DNA of 64,000 nucleotides from NCBI GenBank assembly GCA_018828145.1, contig JAHJWO010000042.1, positions 1-64,000 on the forward strand, read 5' to 3'. Shown here piece by piece: positions 17,797 to 27,407 of this stretch. The notes under the pieces are model-generated. The model was not told the origin of the DNA and ran no database searches. It saw nothing but the letters and a program-made list of their open reading frames with translations. Numbering within the stretch: position 1 is the stretch's first letter; each line of letters begins with the position of its first letter. Source of the DNA: Alphaproteobacteria bacterium. Lineage in GTDB: Bacteria > Pseudomonadota > Alphaproteobacteria > Rhizobiales > Devosiaceae. The position numbers were made by a program, and so were the translations under genes.

Positions 17797-18792
17797 ATGC
17801 GGCTGATTCAGTTCGAGCCCACCGATGGCGCACGCGCTGTGGGCGTGGTTGATGGCAATAGCATTCTCACCCTCAACGGCACGACCACGGTCCGCCAGCT
17901 GGCGCTGGACGCCATTGTCGCCGGCCGCTCGCTGACCGAAGAGGTCAAGGTCCGCGGCACGGGCAAGGCGCATGACTATGACGCGCTGATGGCCGAAGGC
18001 CGCGTCCTGCCGCCGCTCGACCACGAAGACCCCGCCCATACCGTGATCGCCGGCACCGGCCTGACCCATACCGGCAGTGCCGCGGCGCGCAGCCAGATGC
18101 ATGCCAAGATTGCCGGCGCAGAGGCCGAGCTCAACGACTCCATGCGCATCTTCAAATGGGGTGTCGAAGGCGGCAAGCCCGCGGCCGGCCAGGCCGGCGT
18201 CCAGCCGGAATGGTTCTACAAGGGCGACGGCTCGATCGTCTCGCGCCCGGGCCAGCCGCTGCCCATGCCCGACTTCGCCGAAGATTCGGGCGAGGAGCCC
18301 GAAGTGGTGGGGCTCTATGTCATTGCGCCCGACGGCACGCCCTGGCGCGTCGGCTTTGCGGTGGGCAACGAGACCACCGACCACGTCACCGAAAAGAAGA
18401 ACTACCTCTACCTGGCCCATGCCAAGCTGCGCTTCTGCGCCTATGGCCCGGAGCTGTTCATCGGCGACCTGCCGCCAAACCTGGTCGGCCAGGTCCGTAT
18501 CCTGCGCGACGGCGAAACGCTCTGGGAAAAGTCATTCCCCACCGGCGAGGACAATATGTGCCACTCGCTGGCCAACCTCGAATATCACCACTTCAAATAT
18601 GACCAGTTCCTGCGCCCGGGCGATGTGCATGTGCAGTTCATGGGCACCTCGGTCGCCTCGTTCGGTGACGGCATCAAGACCCAGGTCGGCGATGTCTTCG
18701 AGATCAGCATCCCCGAATTCGGCCGCCCCCTGAGCAACGCCATCTCCCTGGTCCCCTCCAGGAACGGCCTCAAGCCGATCAAGTCGCTCTAG
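17797..18792 (+). CDS. AraD1/GguC-family sugar-acid enzyme
   Basis: The 331-residue protein has a C-terminal fumarylacetoacetate-hydrolase fold and strongly resembles the GguC/AraD1 family. Family landmarks are an N-terminal RLIQFE start, HTGSAAAR near residue 90, GVEGGKP and GVQPEWFYKGDG. Known relatives dehydrate 2-keto-3-deoxy sugar acids such as L-2-keto-3-deoxyarabonate in non-phosphorylative pentose oxidation. It follows the TRAP importer on the same strand, which suggests the imported substrate is a sugar acid or is turned into one. The ATG at 17797 has only a weak ribosome-binding site (AGCGGAG). Confidence 0.8.
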   Translation: MRLIQFEPTDGARAVGVVDGNSILTLNGTTTVRQLALDAIVAGRSLTEEVKVRGTGKAHDYDALMAEGRVLPPLDHEDPAHTVIAGTGLTHTGSAAARSQMHAKIAGAEAELNDSMRIFKWGVEGGKPAAGQAGVQPEWFYKGDGSIVSRPGQPLPMPDFAEDSGEEPEVVGLYVIAPDGTPWRVGFAVGNETTDHVTEKKNYLYLAHAKLRFCAYGPELFIGDLPPNLVGQVRILRDGETLWEKSFPTGEDNMCHSLANLEYHHFKYDQFLRPGDVHVQFMGTSVASFGDGIKTQVGDVFEISIPEFGRPLSNAISLVPSRNGLKPIKSL

Positions 18793-18944
18793 CGATACCG
18801 GCCTCGCATCCATTTGCGATGCGGGGCCATCCAGCGGCCCGACCCGACCATGGGGCATGGCCGTCGGCCGCGACCTTTGCTAGCAATTGTCGAGCCGGGT
18901 CTTTGTTGCACCGGGCCGTTTGGCGACAGAATAGGACAAACCCA

Positions 18945-20075
18945 ATGGCCCTGATCCAGTATCTGACACGCATTCAGTTCGAAGCCGGCGCCATCGCCCT
19001 GCTTGCCGAGGAGCTGAAGCTGCTCGGTGTGTCCCGTCCCCTGATCGTGACGGACAAGGGAATCGTTGCCGCCGGCCTGCTCGCGACCGCGCTGGCCAAA
19101 TCCGGGCTTCCGCAAGACACGTCCGTGTTTGACGACACCCCCGAAAACCCCACCGAGGCTGCGGCACTGCGTGCCGTCGAGCTGTTCAGGGCAGCCGGCT
19201 GCGACAGCATCGTGGCGCTCGGCGGCGGCTCGGCGATCGACCTGGGAAAGGCCGTATCGCTCCTGGCCACCCACGAGGGACCGCTGGAACACTATGCAGC
19301 CATCCTGGGCGGGATGGGCCGGATCACCGCGGACAAGCCTCCGGTCATTGCAGTGCCCACCACGGCGGGTACCGGCAGCGAGGTGGGACGTGCCGCGCTG
19401 CTGACCCTGGAGGATGGCCGCAAGCTCGGCTTCATTTCTCCCCACATGATCCCGAATGTGGCCCTGTGCGATCCCGACCTTACCCTGGGCCTGCCGCCCT
19501 ATCTCACGGCGGCAACCGGCATGGATGCCGTCACCCATTGTATCGAGACCTTCCTCAGCCCCAGGTTCAACCCGGTGGCCGATGCAATCGCCCTCGATGG
19601 ACTGACGCGCGCGGCACGCTGGATCGAGCCCGCCACGCGGAACGGCACTGACCCGGTGGCGCGGCAGGAAATGATGATGGCCGCCCTGCAAGGCGGCCTG
19701 ACCTTCCAGAAGGGACTGGGCGCTGTGCACTCGCTGTCCCATCCGCTGGGGGGATTGAAATCGCTGAGGCTTCATCACGGCACGCTCAATGCCGTGCTGC
19801 TGCCGGCCGTGCTGCGCTACAACGCCGTGGGCAATGAAGACAAATATGCCCGCCTTCGTGCCGCGCTGGGCCTTGCGGCACAGGCCGACCTGGGCGCGGA
19901 GATCGCCGCCCTTGCCCAGCGGCTGGGCCTGCCGGCGACGCTCGGCGCGATGGGCCTGACCGCAGACTGCTTCGACCAGATCGCCGAGCACGCGGTCAAG
20001 GATCACTCGACCGCCTCCAATCCCCGCCCCATCGGCGCTCCGGACTTCCGTCGCATCCTCGAAGAAAGCCTCTAG
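18945..20075 (+). CDS. Iron-containing alcohol dehydrogenase
   Basis: The 376-residue protein is a group III (iron-type) dehydrogenase. It has GGGSAIDLGK (93-102) for NAD(P), PTTAGTGSEV (138-147) and metal ligands Asp194, His198, His262 and His277/278 in their standard spacing. It oxidises an alcohol or reduces an aldehyde or semialdehyde; the substrate is unknown. The ATG at 18945 is chosen over an upstream frame opening at 18819 because family similarity begins at MALIQYLTRIQFEAGA. A 9-bp hairpin with one wobble (18802-18826) separates it from the AraD1 gene. A role in reducing or oxidising a sugar-acid breakdown product is likely. Confidence 0.85.
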   Translation: MALIQYLTRIQFEAGAIALLAEELKLLGVSRPLIVTDKGIVAAGLLATALAKSGLPQDTSVFDDTPENPTEAAALRAVELFRAAGCDSIVALGGGSAIDLGKAVSLLATHEGPLEHYAAILGGMGRITADKPPVIAVPTTAGTGSEVGRAALLTLEDGRKLGFISPHMIPNVALCDPDLTLGLPPYLTAATGMDAVTHCIETFLSPRFNPVADAIALDGLTRAARWIEPATRNGTDPVARQEMMMAALQGGLTFQKGLGAVHSLSHPLGGLKSLRLHHGTLNAVLLPAVLRYNAVGNEDKYARLRAALGLAAQADLGAEIAALAQRLGLPATLGAMGLTADCFDQIAEHAVKDHSTASNPRPIGAPDFRRILEESL

Positions 20076-20101
20076 GGCACCACCGGAGCGGTTCCGCGCC
20101 C

Positions 20102-22315
20102 TCAGGCGCCCACCGGAATTCGCATCTCCCGGCCCGGACCGAAACTGACCGTGCCGCGATAGGGCACTGCCCCCTCGATGTCATAGGCAGTGACCCGGCC
20201 CTCGGCCCATTCCAGGTTGACGCTGATGCCCCCCCGCGCCCGGAGCCCGCGAATGCGACCGGAGGGCCAGGCATCGGGCAAGGCGGGCAGCAGGGTAATG
20301 CCGGCCTCGTCGGACTGAACCAGCATTTCGAGAATGCCGGCGGCGCCGCCGAAATTGCCGTCGATCTGAAACGGAGGGTGGGCGTCGAACAGGTTGCGGT
20401 AGCTGCGCTCGGGATGGATCAGCCGACGGACGACAGAAAAGGCGCGGTTGCCATCGCCCAGTCGCGCCCAGAGATTGATGCGCCACCCGATCCCCCAGCC
20501 TGTTGCATCGTCACCGCGGATATCGAGCGTCCGGCGCGCCGCTTCGGCGAGCTCGGGCGTCGTGTGCGGGGCAATCTGCAGCGAGGGGTAAAGCGCATAG
20601 AGATGGGATACGTGGCGGTGATGGATTTCGGGAACATCGGCGTCCCAGTCCTCCATCCATTCCTGGAGTTGCCCCTGCTTGCCGATCCGGTCGGCAGGCA
20701 GGCGTGCCCGGGCGGCGTCGATCTCGCTGACCAAGGCTGCGTCGCGGTTCAGCCGCTGGGCAGCCGCGCGCGTGGCCGCAAACAGATCGCGCAGGATCTG
20801 GCTATCCATGGCCGGGCCAAAGCACAGCGTTGCCCCATGCGGATGAACATTTTCCGGCGAAACCGAAGGCGCCGTCACCAGCAGGTCACTGCCCGGCAGC
20901 GGTACGAGAATATCGAGACAGAACCGCGCGGCGCCAGCCAGCAGGGGATAGAGCCGCTCGACCAGCGCATCCGGGAAGCCGGCGAAACGCGCGTGATCCC
21001 ACAGCTGTGCGCAGAGCCATGCGCCACCCGTGGGCCACAGCCCCCATTGCGCGCCATCGATGGGACCCGTCGCCCGCCACAGGTCGGTATTGTGATGCAG
21101 CACCCAGCCGCGCGCGCCATAGTGGATCCGCGCCATCTCCGCGCCGGTCACCGCCAGGTCTTCGACCAGTCCGATGAGCGGCTCAAAGCAGTCTGCCAGA
21201 TTGGCGGCATCGGCCAGCCAGTAGTTCATCTGCAGATTGATATTGGTGGTGTACTTGGAGCCCCAGGGCGGCCGGATTTCCTTGTTCCAGATGCCCTGCA
21301 GATTGGCCGGCTGCGTGCCGGGACGGCTCGAGGCAATGGCCAGGTAGCGCCCGTAGCGCACATAGAGCGCGGCCATGTCGGGGTCGTTGCCCTCGGCGAA
21401 GGCGGCAATCCGCTCATCGGTCGGGAGCGCCGCATTCGACGTTCGGCCCAGGTCGATCTCGAACCGGTCATAAAGCGCCTTATGGGCCGCGACATGATCC
21501 GCCCGGAGCGCTGACAGCGATTTTGCCGACGCCCGCGCGAGACGGTCGTTGATCAACGCCTCCGGGTCGCCGGTCACATCGTCGAAGCGCCGGTAGCTGG
21601 TCGCGATGTCGATCAGGATGGTGACGGCATCGGCCTGGCTGACAAGGATGCGGCCATCCTTGGCCGCCAGCGCTCCACCGATATGCAGGACCTTTGCGCG
21701 GAAAGCCCAGTTGAGCCGCGCGGCAATACCGTTTTCAGCCCGGTTGCGACCGATATAGCCAAGACCATCCGGATGAAGGGCGGTCATGCCGGGCTGCTCG
21801 AAGACGAAATCGACACCAACGCTGATCGCTGCCGGCTGGTCGGCGGTCAATGCGATGACGAGGACGCCATCGGCGGCAGAAATGAAACTCTCCCGGACAA
21901 AGTCCGTGCCCGCAACGCTGTAGCGGGTGGTGGCGATGGCCGAGGCGAGATCGAGGCTGCGCCGGTAGTTCGAGAACAGCGTCGCGTGGTTGCAGTCGAG
22001 CAGCAGCCGGCCGGCGGGTTGATAGGAGGTCTGCAGATAGGGCCGCCCCATCAGGGTCTGGTTGGCCAGGGTCTGCGCGCCCGCATAGTCACCGGCAAAG
22101 AGGCGCTGGCGCACTGCATCGAGATGCCTCGGGGCGTCGGGATTGGCGGGCTGGTAGGGTCCGCCGGACCACAGCGTATCCTCGTTCAGCGCGAATTCGT
22201 CGCGTGTCACGCCGCCAAACACCATGGCACCAAGCCGGCCATTGCCCAGCGGCAGGGCGTCGGTCCACTCGGCCGCGGGCGAGCGGTACCAGAGGCAATG
22301 GGTCGTGTCGTCCAT
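20102..22315 (-). CDS. GH95-family glycoside hydrolase (alpha-L-fucosidase type)
   Basis: This 737-residue enzyme matches family GH95, inverting alpha-L-fucosidases with some alpha-L-galactosidases. The N-terminal beta domain starts WTDALPLGNGRLGAMVFGG. The helical barrel shows NINLQMNYW (about 358, the catalytic Asn region), LQEWMEDWD (about 552, general-acid Glu) and FQIDGNFGGAAGI (about 652, Asp assisting the base). No signal peptide is seen, so hydrolysis is cytoplasmic, after import. The ATG at 22315 starts 2 nt after the ABC ATPase stop; a TTG at 22321 is less likely. It is the last gene of the seven-gene operon. Confidence 0.88.
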   Translation of the reverse strand: MDDTTHCLWYRSPAAEWTDALPLGNGRLGAMVFGGVTRDEFALNEDTLWSGGPYQPANPDAPRHLDAVRQRLFAGDYAGAQTLANQTLMGRPYLQTSYQPAGRLLLDCNHATLFSNYRRSLDLASAIATTRYSVAGTDFVRESFISAADGVLVIALTADQPAAISVGVDFVFEQPGMTALHPDGLGYIGRNRAENGIAARLNWAFRAKVLHIGGALAAKDGRILVSQADAVTILIDIATSYRRFDDVTGDPEALINDRLARASAKSLSALRADHVAAHKALYDRFEIDLGRTSNAALPTDERIAAFAEGNDPDMAALYVRYGRYLAIASSRPGTQPANLQGIWNKEIRPPWGSKYTTNINLQMNYWLADAANLADCFEPLIGLVEDLAVTGAEMARIHYGARGWVLHHNTDLWRATGPIDGAQWGLWPTGGAWLCAQLWDHARFAGFPDALVERLYPLLAGAARFCLDILVPLPGSDLLVTAPSVSPENVHPHGATLCFGPAMDSQILRDLFAATRAAAQRLNRDAALVSEIDAARARLPADRIGKQGQLQEWMEDWDADVPEIHHRHVSHLYALYPSLQIAPHTTPELAEAARRTLDIRGDDATGWGIGWRINLWARLGDGNRAFSVVRRLIHPERSYRNLFDAHPPFQIDGNFGGAAGILEMLVQSDEAGITLLPALPDAWPSGRIRGLRARGGISVNLEWAEGRVTAYDIEGAVPYRGTVSFGPGREMRIPVGA

Positions 22316-22317
22316 GC

Positions 22318-23376
22318 TCAATGTGCCTTCCGGATCCGTGCGCCATCGGCATCGAAATAATAGGCCCGCTCCGGCGCAAAGCCGATCGGCACCACATCCC
22401 CAGCCTTGAGCCCGGGGCGGTCGCGTGCCTCCACCACCAGCGTCGTGCCATCGGCCAGGGTACCGTAGAGAAAGCGTGTTCCCCCCAGATTCTCGACGAC
22501 ATCGACGGTGAGCGAGAAGCCCGCTGCGCCTTCGCCGACGGTGAAATGTTCCGGACGGATGCCGAGCTGGATCGGGCCGTCGGCGCCGGGCAATGCCGCC
22601 GTGAACGGGCTGCCAGCGACTTCGAGCCGGCCGGCCCGGAGCTGGGCGGGAATGAAATTCATGCGCGGCGAGCCGATGAAGCCGGCCACGAAACTGTTGG
22701 CGGGGTCCTCATAGAGGTCGTCCGGCGAGCCGGCCTGTTCGATGCGGCCAGCCCGCATCACCACGATCTTGTCGGCCAGCGTCATGGCTTCGGTCTGGTC
22801 GTGGGTGACATAGATCATGGTCGAGCCGAGCCGCTGGTGCAGCCGGGCGATCTCGACGCGCATCGAAACGCGCAGTTCGGCATCGAGGTTGGAGAGCGGC
22901 TCGTCGAACAGGAACACCTCCGGCTGGCGGACGATGGCGCGCCCGATGGCAACGCGCTGCCGCTGGCCGCCGGACAGTTCGGCCGGCCGGCGCTTGAGCA
23001 GCGGCTCGATCTGCAGGCTCCGCGCCGCCTCCGCCACGTGCTGGCTGATGGCCGATTTCGAGAGGCCGGCCATGCGCAGGGAAAATCCGATATTCTGCTC
23101 GACCGTCATATGCGGATAGAGCGCATAATTCTGGAACACCATGGCCACGCCGCGCTCGATCGGCTCGGCTTCGTTGACCCGGCGCGCATTGATCCGCACC
23201 TCCCCGCCGGTAATGGGCTCGAGCCCGGCAATCATGCGCAGCAGCGTCGACTTCCCGCAGCCCGAGGGACCGACAAAGACGGTGAAACTGCCATCCTCGA
23301 TCGCCAGGTCGAGGTCTCGAATGACCTCGACGGCGCCGTATGCCTTGCTGATGCCTGCGAGTTCCACATGGGCCAT
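22318..23376 (-). CDS. Sugar ABC transporter ATP-binding protein (UgpC/MsmK type)
   Basis: The 352-residue ATPase has Walker A GPSGCGKST (about 36-44), signature LSGGQRQR (about 134-141), Walker B FLFDEPLSNLDAELR, and a C-terminal TOBE region (from about 240). It is the long CUT1-type carbohydrate ATPase. It should energise the permease pair encoded upstream in the same operon, where an ATPase is otherwise missing. It lies between the LacI and GH95 genes. Confidence 0.93.
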   Translation of the reverse strand: MAHVELAGISKAYGAVEVIRDLDLAIEDGSFTVFVGPSGCGKSTLLRMIAGLEPITGGEVRINARRVNEAEPIERGVAMVFQNYALYPHMTVEQNIGFSLRMAGLSKSAISQHVAEAARSLQIEPLLKRRPAELSGGQRQRVAIGRAIVRQPEVFLFDEPLSNLDAELRVSMRVEIARLHQRLGSTMIYVTHDQTEAMTLADKIVVMRAGRIEQAGSPDDLYEDPANSFVAGFIGSPRMNFIPAQLRAGRLEVAGSPFTAALPGADGPIQLGIRPEHFTVGEGAAGFSLTVDVVENLGGTRFLYGTLADGTTLVVEARDRPGLKAGDVVPIGFAPERAYYFDADGARIRKAH

Positions 23377-23401
23377 GACGGATCCTTTCAGTGACCGGCG
23401 C

Positions 23402-24445
23402 TCAGGTTCTGAGGCGCCTGGTCGAGCCTCTCAAGATGATGTCGCAATCGATGGTGACGAGCCGCCGGCCCAGGCCGGCTGGATCGGCCAGCCGCTGGGA
23501 CAGGACGGTGGTGATGGTCTCGGCCAGCCGTTCGATGGGCTGGCCGACGCAGGTAATGCCCGGATTGTGCACCGAGAAGGCCGGCACATCGTCGAAGCTG
23601 ACGACGGACAGGTCCTCGGGTATGCGCAAGCCGAGTTCGCGCGCCGCGATCAGCGCGCCGATGGTCATGTTGTAGTTCGCCGAAAACAGGGCTGTCGGCG
23701 GCGCCTCGAGGGCCATCAGCGTGCGCAGGGCATCGTAGCCTTTCGACTGCTGCCAGCCGGCATCGACGACGAGTTCGGGAATGACATCCAGCCCATTATG
23801 CTCGTGGGCCTCGACGAAGCCGGCCAGGCGCTCGCGTGCCGCGCTGTCGCGCAGATGGCCGTGGATAGTGGCGATGCGCTTGTGCCCCAGGTCGATCAGG
23901 TGATCGACCGCCCGCGCGCTGGCGGCCCGGTTGGCCGAGAACACCCGGTCGACCGGCAGGTCCTCGATGTCGTTGTCGTAGAGCACGACGACCAGCCCGT
24001 CCTCGATATGCTTGAGCACGGCCTGGCGCAGATGCGGCTCGCCATCCATCACCACCGCATCGACCCGATGGGAAGCGAAGAATTCGAGCCCCTCCTGGAT
24101 CGTGCGCAATTGCTGGTCGTGGCAGAAGGTCAGCACGGCCCGGCCCGACTGGCGCATCTTGCGGGACAGCTGGTCGAGCAGGCTCGCATGAAACTCGCTG
24201 ATCGCCGGCATCATGAGACCGACGATATGGGTCGTGTCGGTCTTCATCGAGACGGCGATCGAATTGCGCCGGTATCCCAGCTCGGCAATGGCCCGCTCGA
24301 TCTGGTCGCGGTTGGATGCGCGCACGGGAAGGCCATTGAGATGGCGCGATACCGTACCGATGGCCACGCCGGCCACCGCCGCCACATCGATGATGGTGGG
24401 GTTGCGTTTGCGCAATATGGCGGTGTCGAGCGGGCTGGCATGCAT
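23402..24445 (-). CDS. LacI-family transcriptional regulator
   Basis: The 347-residue protein has an N-terminal LacI helix-turn-helix (IIDVAAVAGVAIGTVSRHLNG, about residues 14-34) and hinge, then a periplasmic-binding-protein-like sensor domain. I use the ATG at 24445; the longer frame from 24556 adds 37 residues before the DNA-binding domain. It is encoded inside the operon it probably represses, between the GH151-type gene and the ATPase. Its likely operator is the palindrome at 29722-29742 before the first gene. Confidence 0.92.
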   Translation of the reverse strand: MHASPLDTAILRKRNPTIIDVAAVAGVAIGTVSRHLNGLPVRASNRDQIERAIAELGYRRNSIAVSMKTDTTHIVGLMMPAISEFHASLLDQLSRKMRQSGRAVLTFCHDQQLRTIQEGLEFFASHRVDAVVMDGEPHLRQAVLKHIEDGLVVVLYDNDIEDLPVDRVFSANRAASARAVDHLIDLGHKRIATIHGHLRDSAARERLAGFVEAHEHNGLDVIPELVVDAGWQQSKGYDALRTLMALEAPPTALFSANYNMTIGALIAARELGLRIPEDLSVVSFDDVPAFSVHNPGITCVGQPIERLAETITTVLSQRLADPAGLGRRLVTIDCDIILRGSTRRLRT

Positions 24446-24555
24446 AATTCTGGCGTTCCTGCAGGGACTTCTCCGGCCCCTGGCCGGATGTGAACCGCAT
24501 AGATAGCGGGGGCGCGGCGTCGATGTCACCCTTTGTGGCGCCGCGCCCCCAGTCA

Positions 24556-26583
24556 TTAGAGAGAGCCGTCGAGAACGATGGCGGAATGGATGTGCAGGCC
24601 GGGCAGGGAAACCGCGATACGGCCGTCGGACAGTTCGTGCCAGGCGACGTCGGCATTGGTCAGCGCATCGAAGACGCGGCTCGGCCTCCGGGGCAGCCGG
24701 AGCGTCGCCGTGACGGGACCGATGGCGGGAATATCCTCGATCATTTCCATGACGCGGACGCCGTCGCCATTGGGCACGCCCTTGCCGCGCACCTGGGGCG
24801 GTCCATAGAGCAGATGGAGCACGTGCCGCCCCTGTGCATCCTGCCGGACCAGCGTAGCGCGCCCGGCCGACGGCAGGTCGGTCTCCAGCGCCCTTTCCGG
24901 CAGCATGCGGGCCAAAAGGCCACGCAGGACATACTTGTAAAGCGGCTGTCCCATGGCGTGGTAGATGGCAAAGATCGGATAGGCGATATAGCCCACATTG
25001 CCCGCAAGGGTGACGGCCGGCCCGAGCGGGGGCGCATCGGGATCGTCCGGCGTATGGGCATGCGACGAGAAGTGCTTGTAGGACCGGTTGAAATAGGGCC
25101 GGACGATCTGCGCCAGCACCTCGGCACCGGCTGCTTCCACCTGCTGGGCCGTGCCGTAGACGACAAAGGGTGTCGTCGTCATTGCGGGATCGAGCGCTGT
25201 TCCTGCCAGCATGTAGGACGGCGTGAAGGCCACGGTTGATCCGGTGGCTGTCAGGCCGGCCGGGACCGCAAAGGCGCCCGCCGCATCCTGCCCCGACGTG
25301 CCGCTCAGGATCAGCTTGCCGCCGCCATCGACATAGCGGCGGAAGCGGGCGGCGAGATCGGCATCCAGCGCAATGTCATCGGGCAGGATGATGAGGCGAT
25401 AGGTCGAAAACTCCGCCGAGGGATCGATGACATCGAACGGCACCTTGAGCTCGAGCAGCATCTGGGCGGCGCCATCGTCGCTGTCATTGTTGCGGGCGCC
25501 GACCGGATGGAAATATTCCGCCGACAGGATCGCCACTTCGGAAACCTGCCGCGCGCCCTCGAGGAACGGCTCGAGCTTTTCGACGCGCGCATAGGCCGGG
25601 CCGATCGAGGCATAGGTATCCGGATTGATCGCGCCATTGGGATGCAGCTGGTCTCCGACGAGGCATTTCGACCCCAGGGCGACCATCTGGGCGGCTTCAT
25701 ATTCGAGCGCGTCGGGATGCTTGAAACCGCCGAATTCGCCCCAGCTGGTGTGGAACTTGCCGGTATGGGCAACGAAGTCGAGCCCGAGCGTCGCGGCATA
25801 GCGGGCGCTCGAGGGGAAATGGTCATAGCCCCAGCCACCGGTGGGCAGGCTTTCGAGTTCGAGATGGCTATAGGTGGCAAAGCGCTTGGGGCCCTGCTTA
25901 TGGATGTGCCCGCAATTGTAGAAGATGCGCAGCCCCGGAAACTCGGCCCGCAGCGCCTCGGTGGTCTCGCGCCGGAAACGTTCATTGACCCATTCGTCAT
26001 TGGCCAGCCGGTCCGCCGGATTTTCCGGATCGAGCCCATGCTCTTCCATGCTGGCCAGGCACTCGGCGCAGACGCAGTCGGGGGTCAGCACGATGTCAAA
26101 GAAGATGCCCGGCGTTTCATAGCGGCGCGCCACTTCGCGCGCCTGCTCGAGCAGCTCGGCGCGATAGGCCTGGTGATTGAGGCACAGCGTGTGCCAGCCC
26201 GCGGTCAACTGGCTGGGATCGAACCGGTTCTCCGTGGCGCTGCGGGCGCGCCATTCGGGATGGATGCGCGCATTGCGTTCGTCCCACTGTACGGAGATGT
26301 AGATCGGGCATTCGATATCGGCCGCGTTGAGCGCCGTCACCATCTCGCCCAGCAGGTCGGGCCGGGCCAGCTGGGGATGGGGGGCACCAACTTCGGTGGG
26401 GTAGTAGGACCAGCCATGGTGGCACTTGGCAAAGATGGTCACGCTGTCGACATGGGCAGCCTTGAAGGTCTGCACGAAGGCCTCGGGATCGAAGGCAGCG
26501 CCAATGCCGGGAATATGCTCGGACGTATGGAAGTCGAGGTGGATCTGGCGGTAGCGCAGCGGCTTGTTGGGACGGGTGTCCAT
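24556..26583 (-). CDS. GH151-like glycosidase with trimerisation domain
   Basis: The 675-residue protein begins RYRQIHLDFHTSEHIPGIGA, followed by a TIM-barrel region with CHHGWSYYPTEVG and FDIVLTPDCVCAECL. A glutamine-amidotransferase-like domain of the beta-galactosidase trimerisation type lies near residues 380-560, and a small beta domain ends the protein. This layout fits the GH42/GH151 group; GH151 contains alpha-L-fucosidases, in keeping with the GH95 gene in the same operon. No signal peptide is present. The ATG at 26583 is right: the longer 978-codon frame reads through the permease gene. The family call is from recall of the N-terminal pattern. Confidence 0.72.
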   Translation of the reverse strand: MDTRPNKPLRYRQIHLDFHTSEHIPGIGAAFDPEAFVQTFKAAHVDSVTIFAKCHHGWSYYPTEVGAPHPQLARPDLLGEMVTALNAADIECPIYISVQWDERNARIHPEWRARSATENRFDPSQLTAGWHTLCLNHQAYRAELLEQAREVARRYETPGIFFDIVLTPDCVCAECLASMEEHGLDPENPADRLANDEWVNERFRRETTEALRAEFPGLRIFYNCGHIHKQGPKRFATYSHLELESLPTGGWGYDHFPSSARYAATLGLDFVAHTGKFHTSWGEFGGFKHPDALEYEAAQMVALGSKCLVGDQLHPNGAINPDTYASIGPAYARVEKLEPFLEGARQVSEVAILSAEYFHPVGARNNDSDDGAAQMLLELKVPFDVIDPSAEFSTYRLIILPDDIALDADLAARFRRYVDGGGKLILSGTSGQDAAGAFAVPAGLTATGSTVAFTPSYMLAGTALDPAMTTTPFVVYGTAQQVEAAGAEVLAQIVRPYFNRSYKHFSSHAHTPDDPDAPPLGPAVTLAGNVGYIAYPIFAIYHAMGQPLYKYVLRGLLARMLPERALETDLPSAGRATLVRQDAQGRHVLHLLYGPPQVRGKGVPNGDGVRVMEMIEDIPAIGPVTATLRLPRRPSRVFDALTNADVAWHELSDGRIAVSLPGLHIHSAIVLDGSL

Positions 26584-26585
26584 GA

Positions 26586-27407
26586 CTACTCCTTGGCGCC
26601 GGTCCGGGTCTGGGAGCCCGAAGCGAACTGGCGTTGAAACACGAGAAAGATGACGAGGGGGACGATGGTCGTGACGATCGCGGCGACCGAGCGCAGGTCC
26701 CAGTTGACGTCGTAGGTGCCCGAAACCCGCGTCAGCAGCACCGGCAGCGGCACATTGCTGCGCAGGTAGAGCATGGGCAGCAGCAGCGCATTCCAGGTCC
26801 ACAGGAACTGCAGGATGCCGACCGCAAAGACCGGGCTGAGCGTATTGGGCAATACCACATGCCGGAAGGTCGACAATGCGCCGCAGCCATCGATCTTGGC
26901 CGCCTCGATCAACTCGCGCGGAAAATCCTCGAGGAAATTCTTCACGAGAAAGATCGACCAGGCAAAGCTCATCCCGACATAGGGAATGAGCACGGACAGG
27001 AAATTGTCGATCAGGCCCAGCTCGCGCCAGAGCTGGAACAGCGGGATGATCACCACCTGCTGGGGCAGCACGAAGGCGTTGATGATGATGATCAGCAGCA
27101 GGCGCCGGAACGGGAATTTGAGGAAATGGAAGGCGTAGGCGGCCGCCGGAGTCAGCAGCATGGTGGCGATCGTCGCCATGCCGGCCAGCTGCGCCGTGAC
27201 CCAGAAGGCATTGGCGAGCGGATAGGCCTCCCATACGCGCTGCCAGGCACTGAGGGTGAAGCTGACCTGGTCCAGCCGCCACCAGCCCAGCGTCACTTCG
27301 CTGGGCGGCCGGATGGAGGTGACGACAATGCCCAGGATCGGCACGATCCAGATCAGGGCAACAATGCCAACCAGGGCGGTGGTCCAGAAGGGTGCGCGGC
27401 CGATCAT
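26586..27407 (-). CDS. Sugar ABC transporter permease (MalG type)
   Basis: The 273-residue protein has six hydrophobic segments and the EAA loop ELIEAAKIDGCGALSTFRHVVLP, which docks on the ATPase. It is the second membrane subunit of a CUT1 carbohydrate importer. The ATG at 27407 overlaps the stop of the first permease (ATGA), and only 2 bp separate its stop from the glycosidase start. The apparent 637-codon frame that continues upstream is an artefact. Confidence 0.93.
   Translation of the reverse strand: MIGRAPFWTTALVGIVALIWIVPILGIVVTSIRPPSEVTLGWWRLDQVSFTLSAWQRVWEAYPLANAFWVTAQLAGMATIATMLLTPAAAYAFHFLKFPFRRLLLIIIINAFVLPQQVVIIPLFQLWRELGLIDNFLSVLIPYVGMSFAWSIFLVKNFLEDFPRELIEAAKIDGCGALSTFRHVVLPNTLSPVFAVGILQFLWTWNALLLPMLYLRSNVPLPVLLTRVSGTYDVNWDLRSVAAIVTTIVPLVIFLVFQRQFASGSQTRTGAKE

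Noticed and set aside
18532..20006. Minus-strand frames opposite the AraD1 and dehydrogenase genes
   Set aside because: They lack motifs and start signals and arise from high third-position GC on the coding strand.
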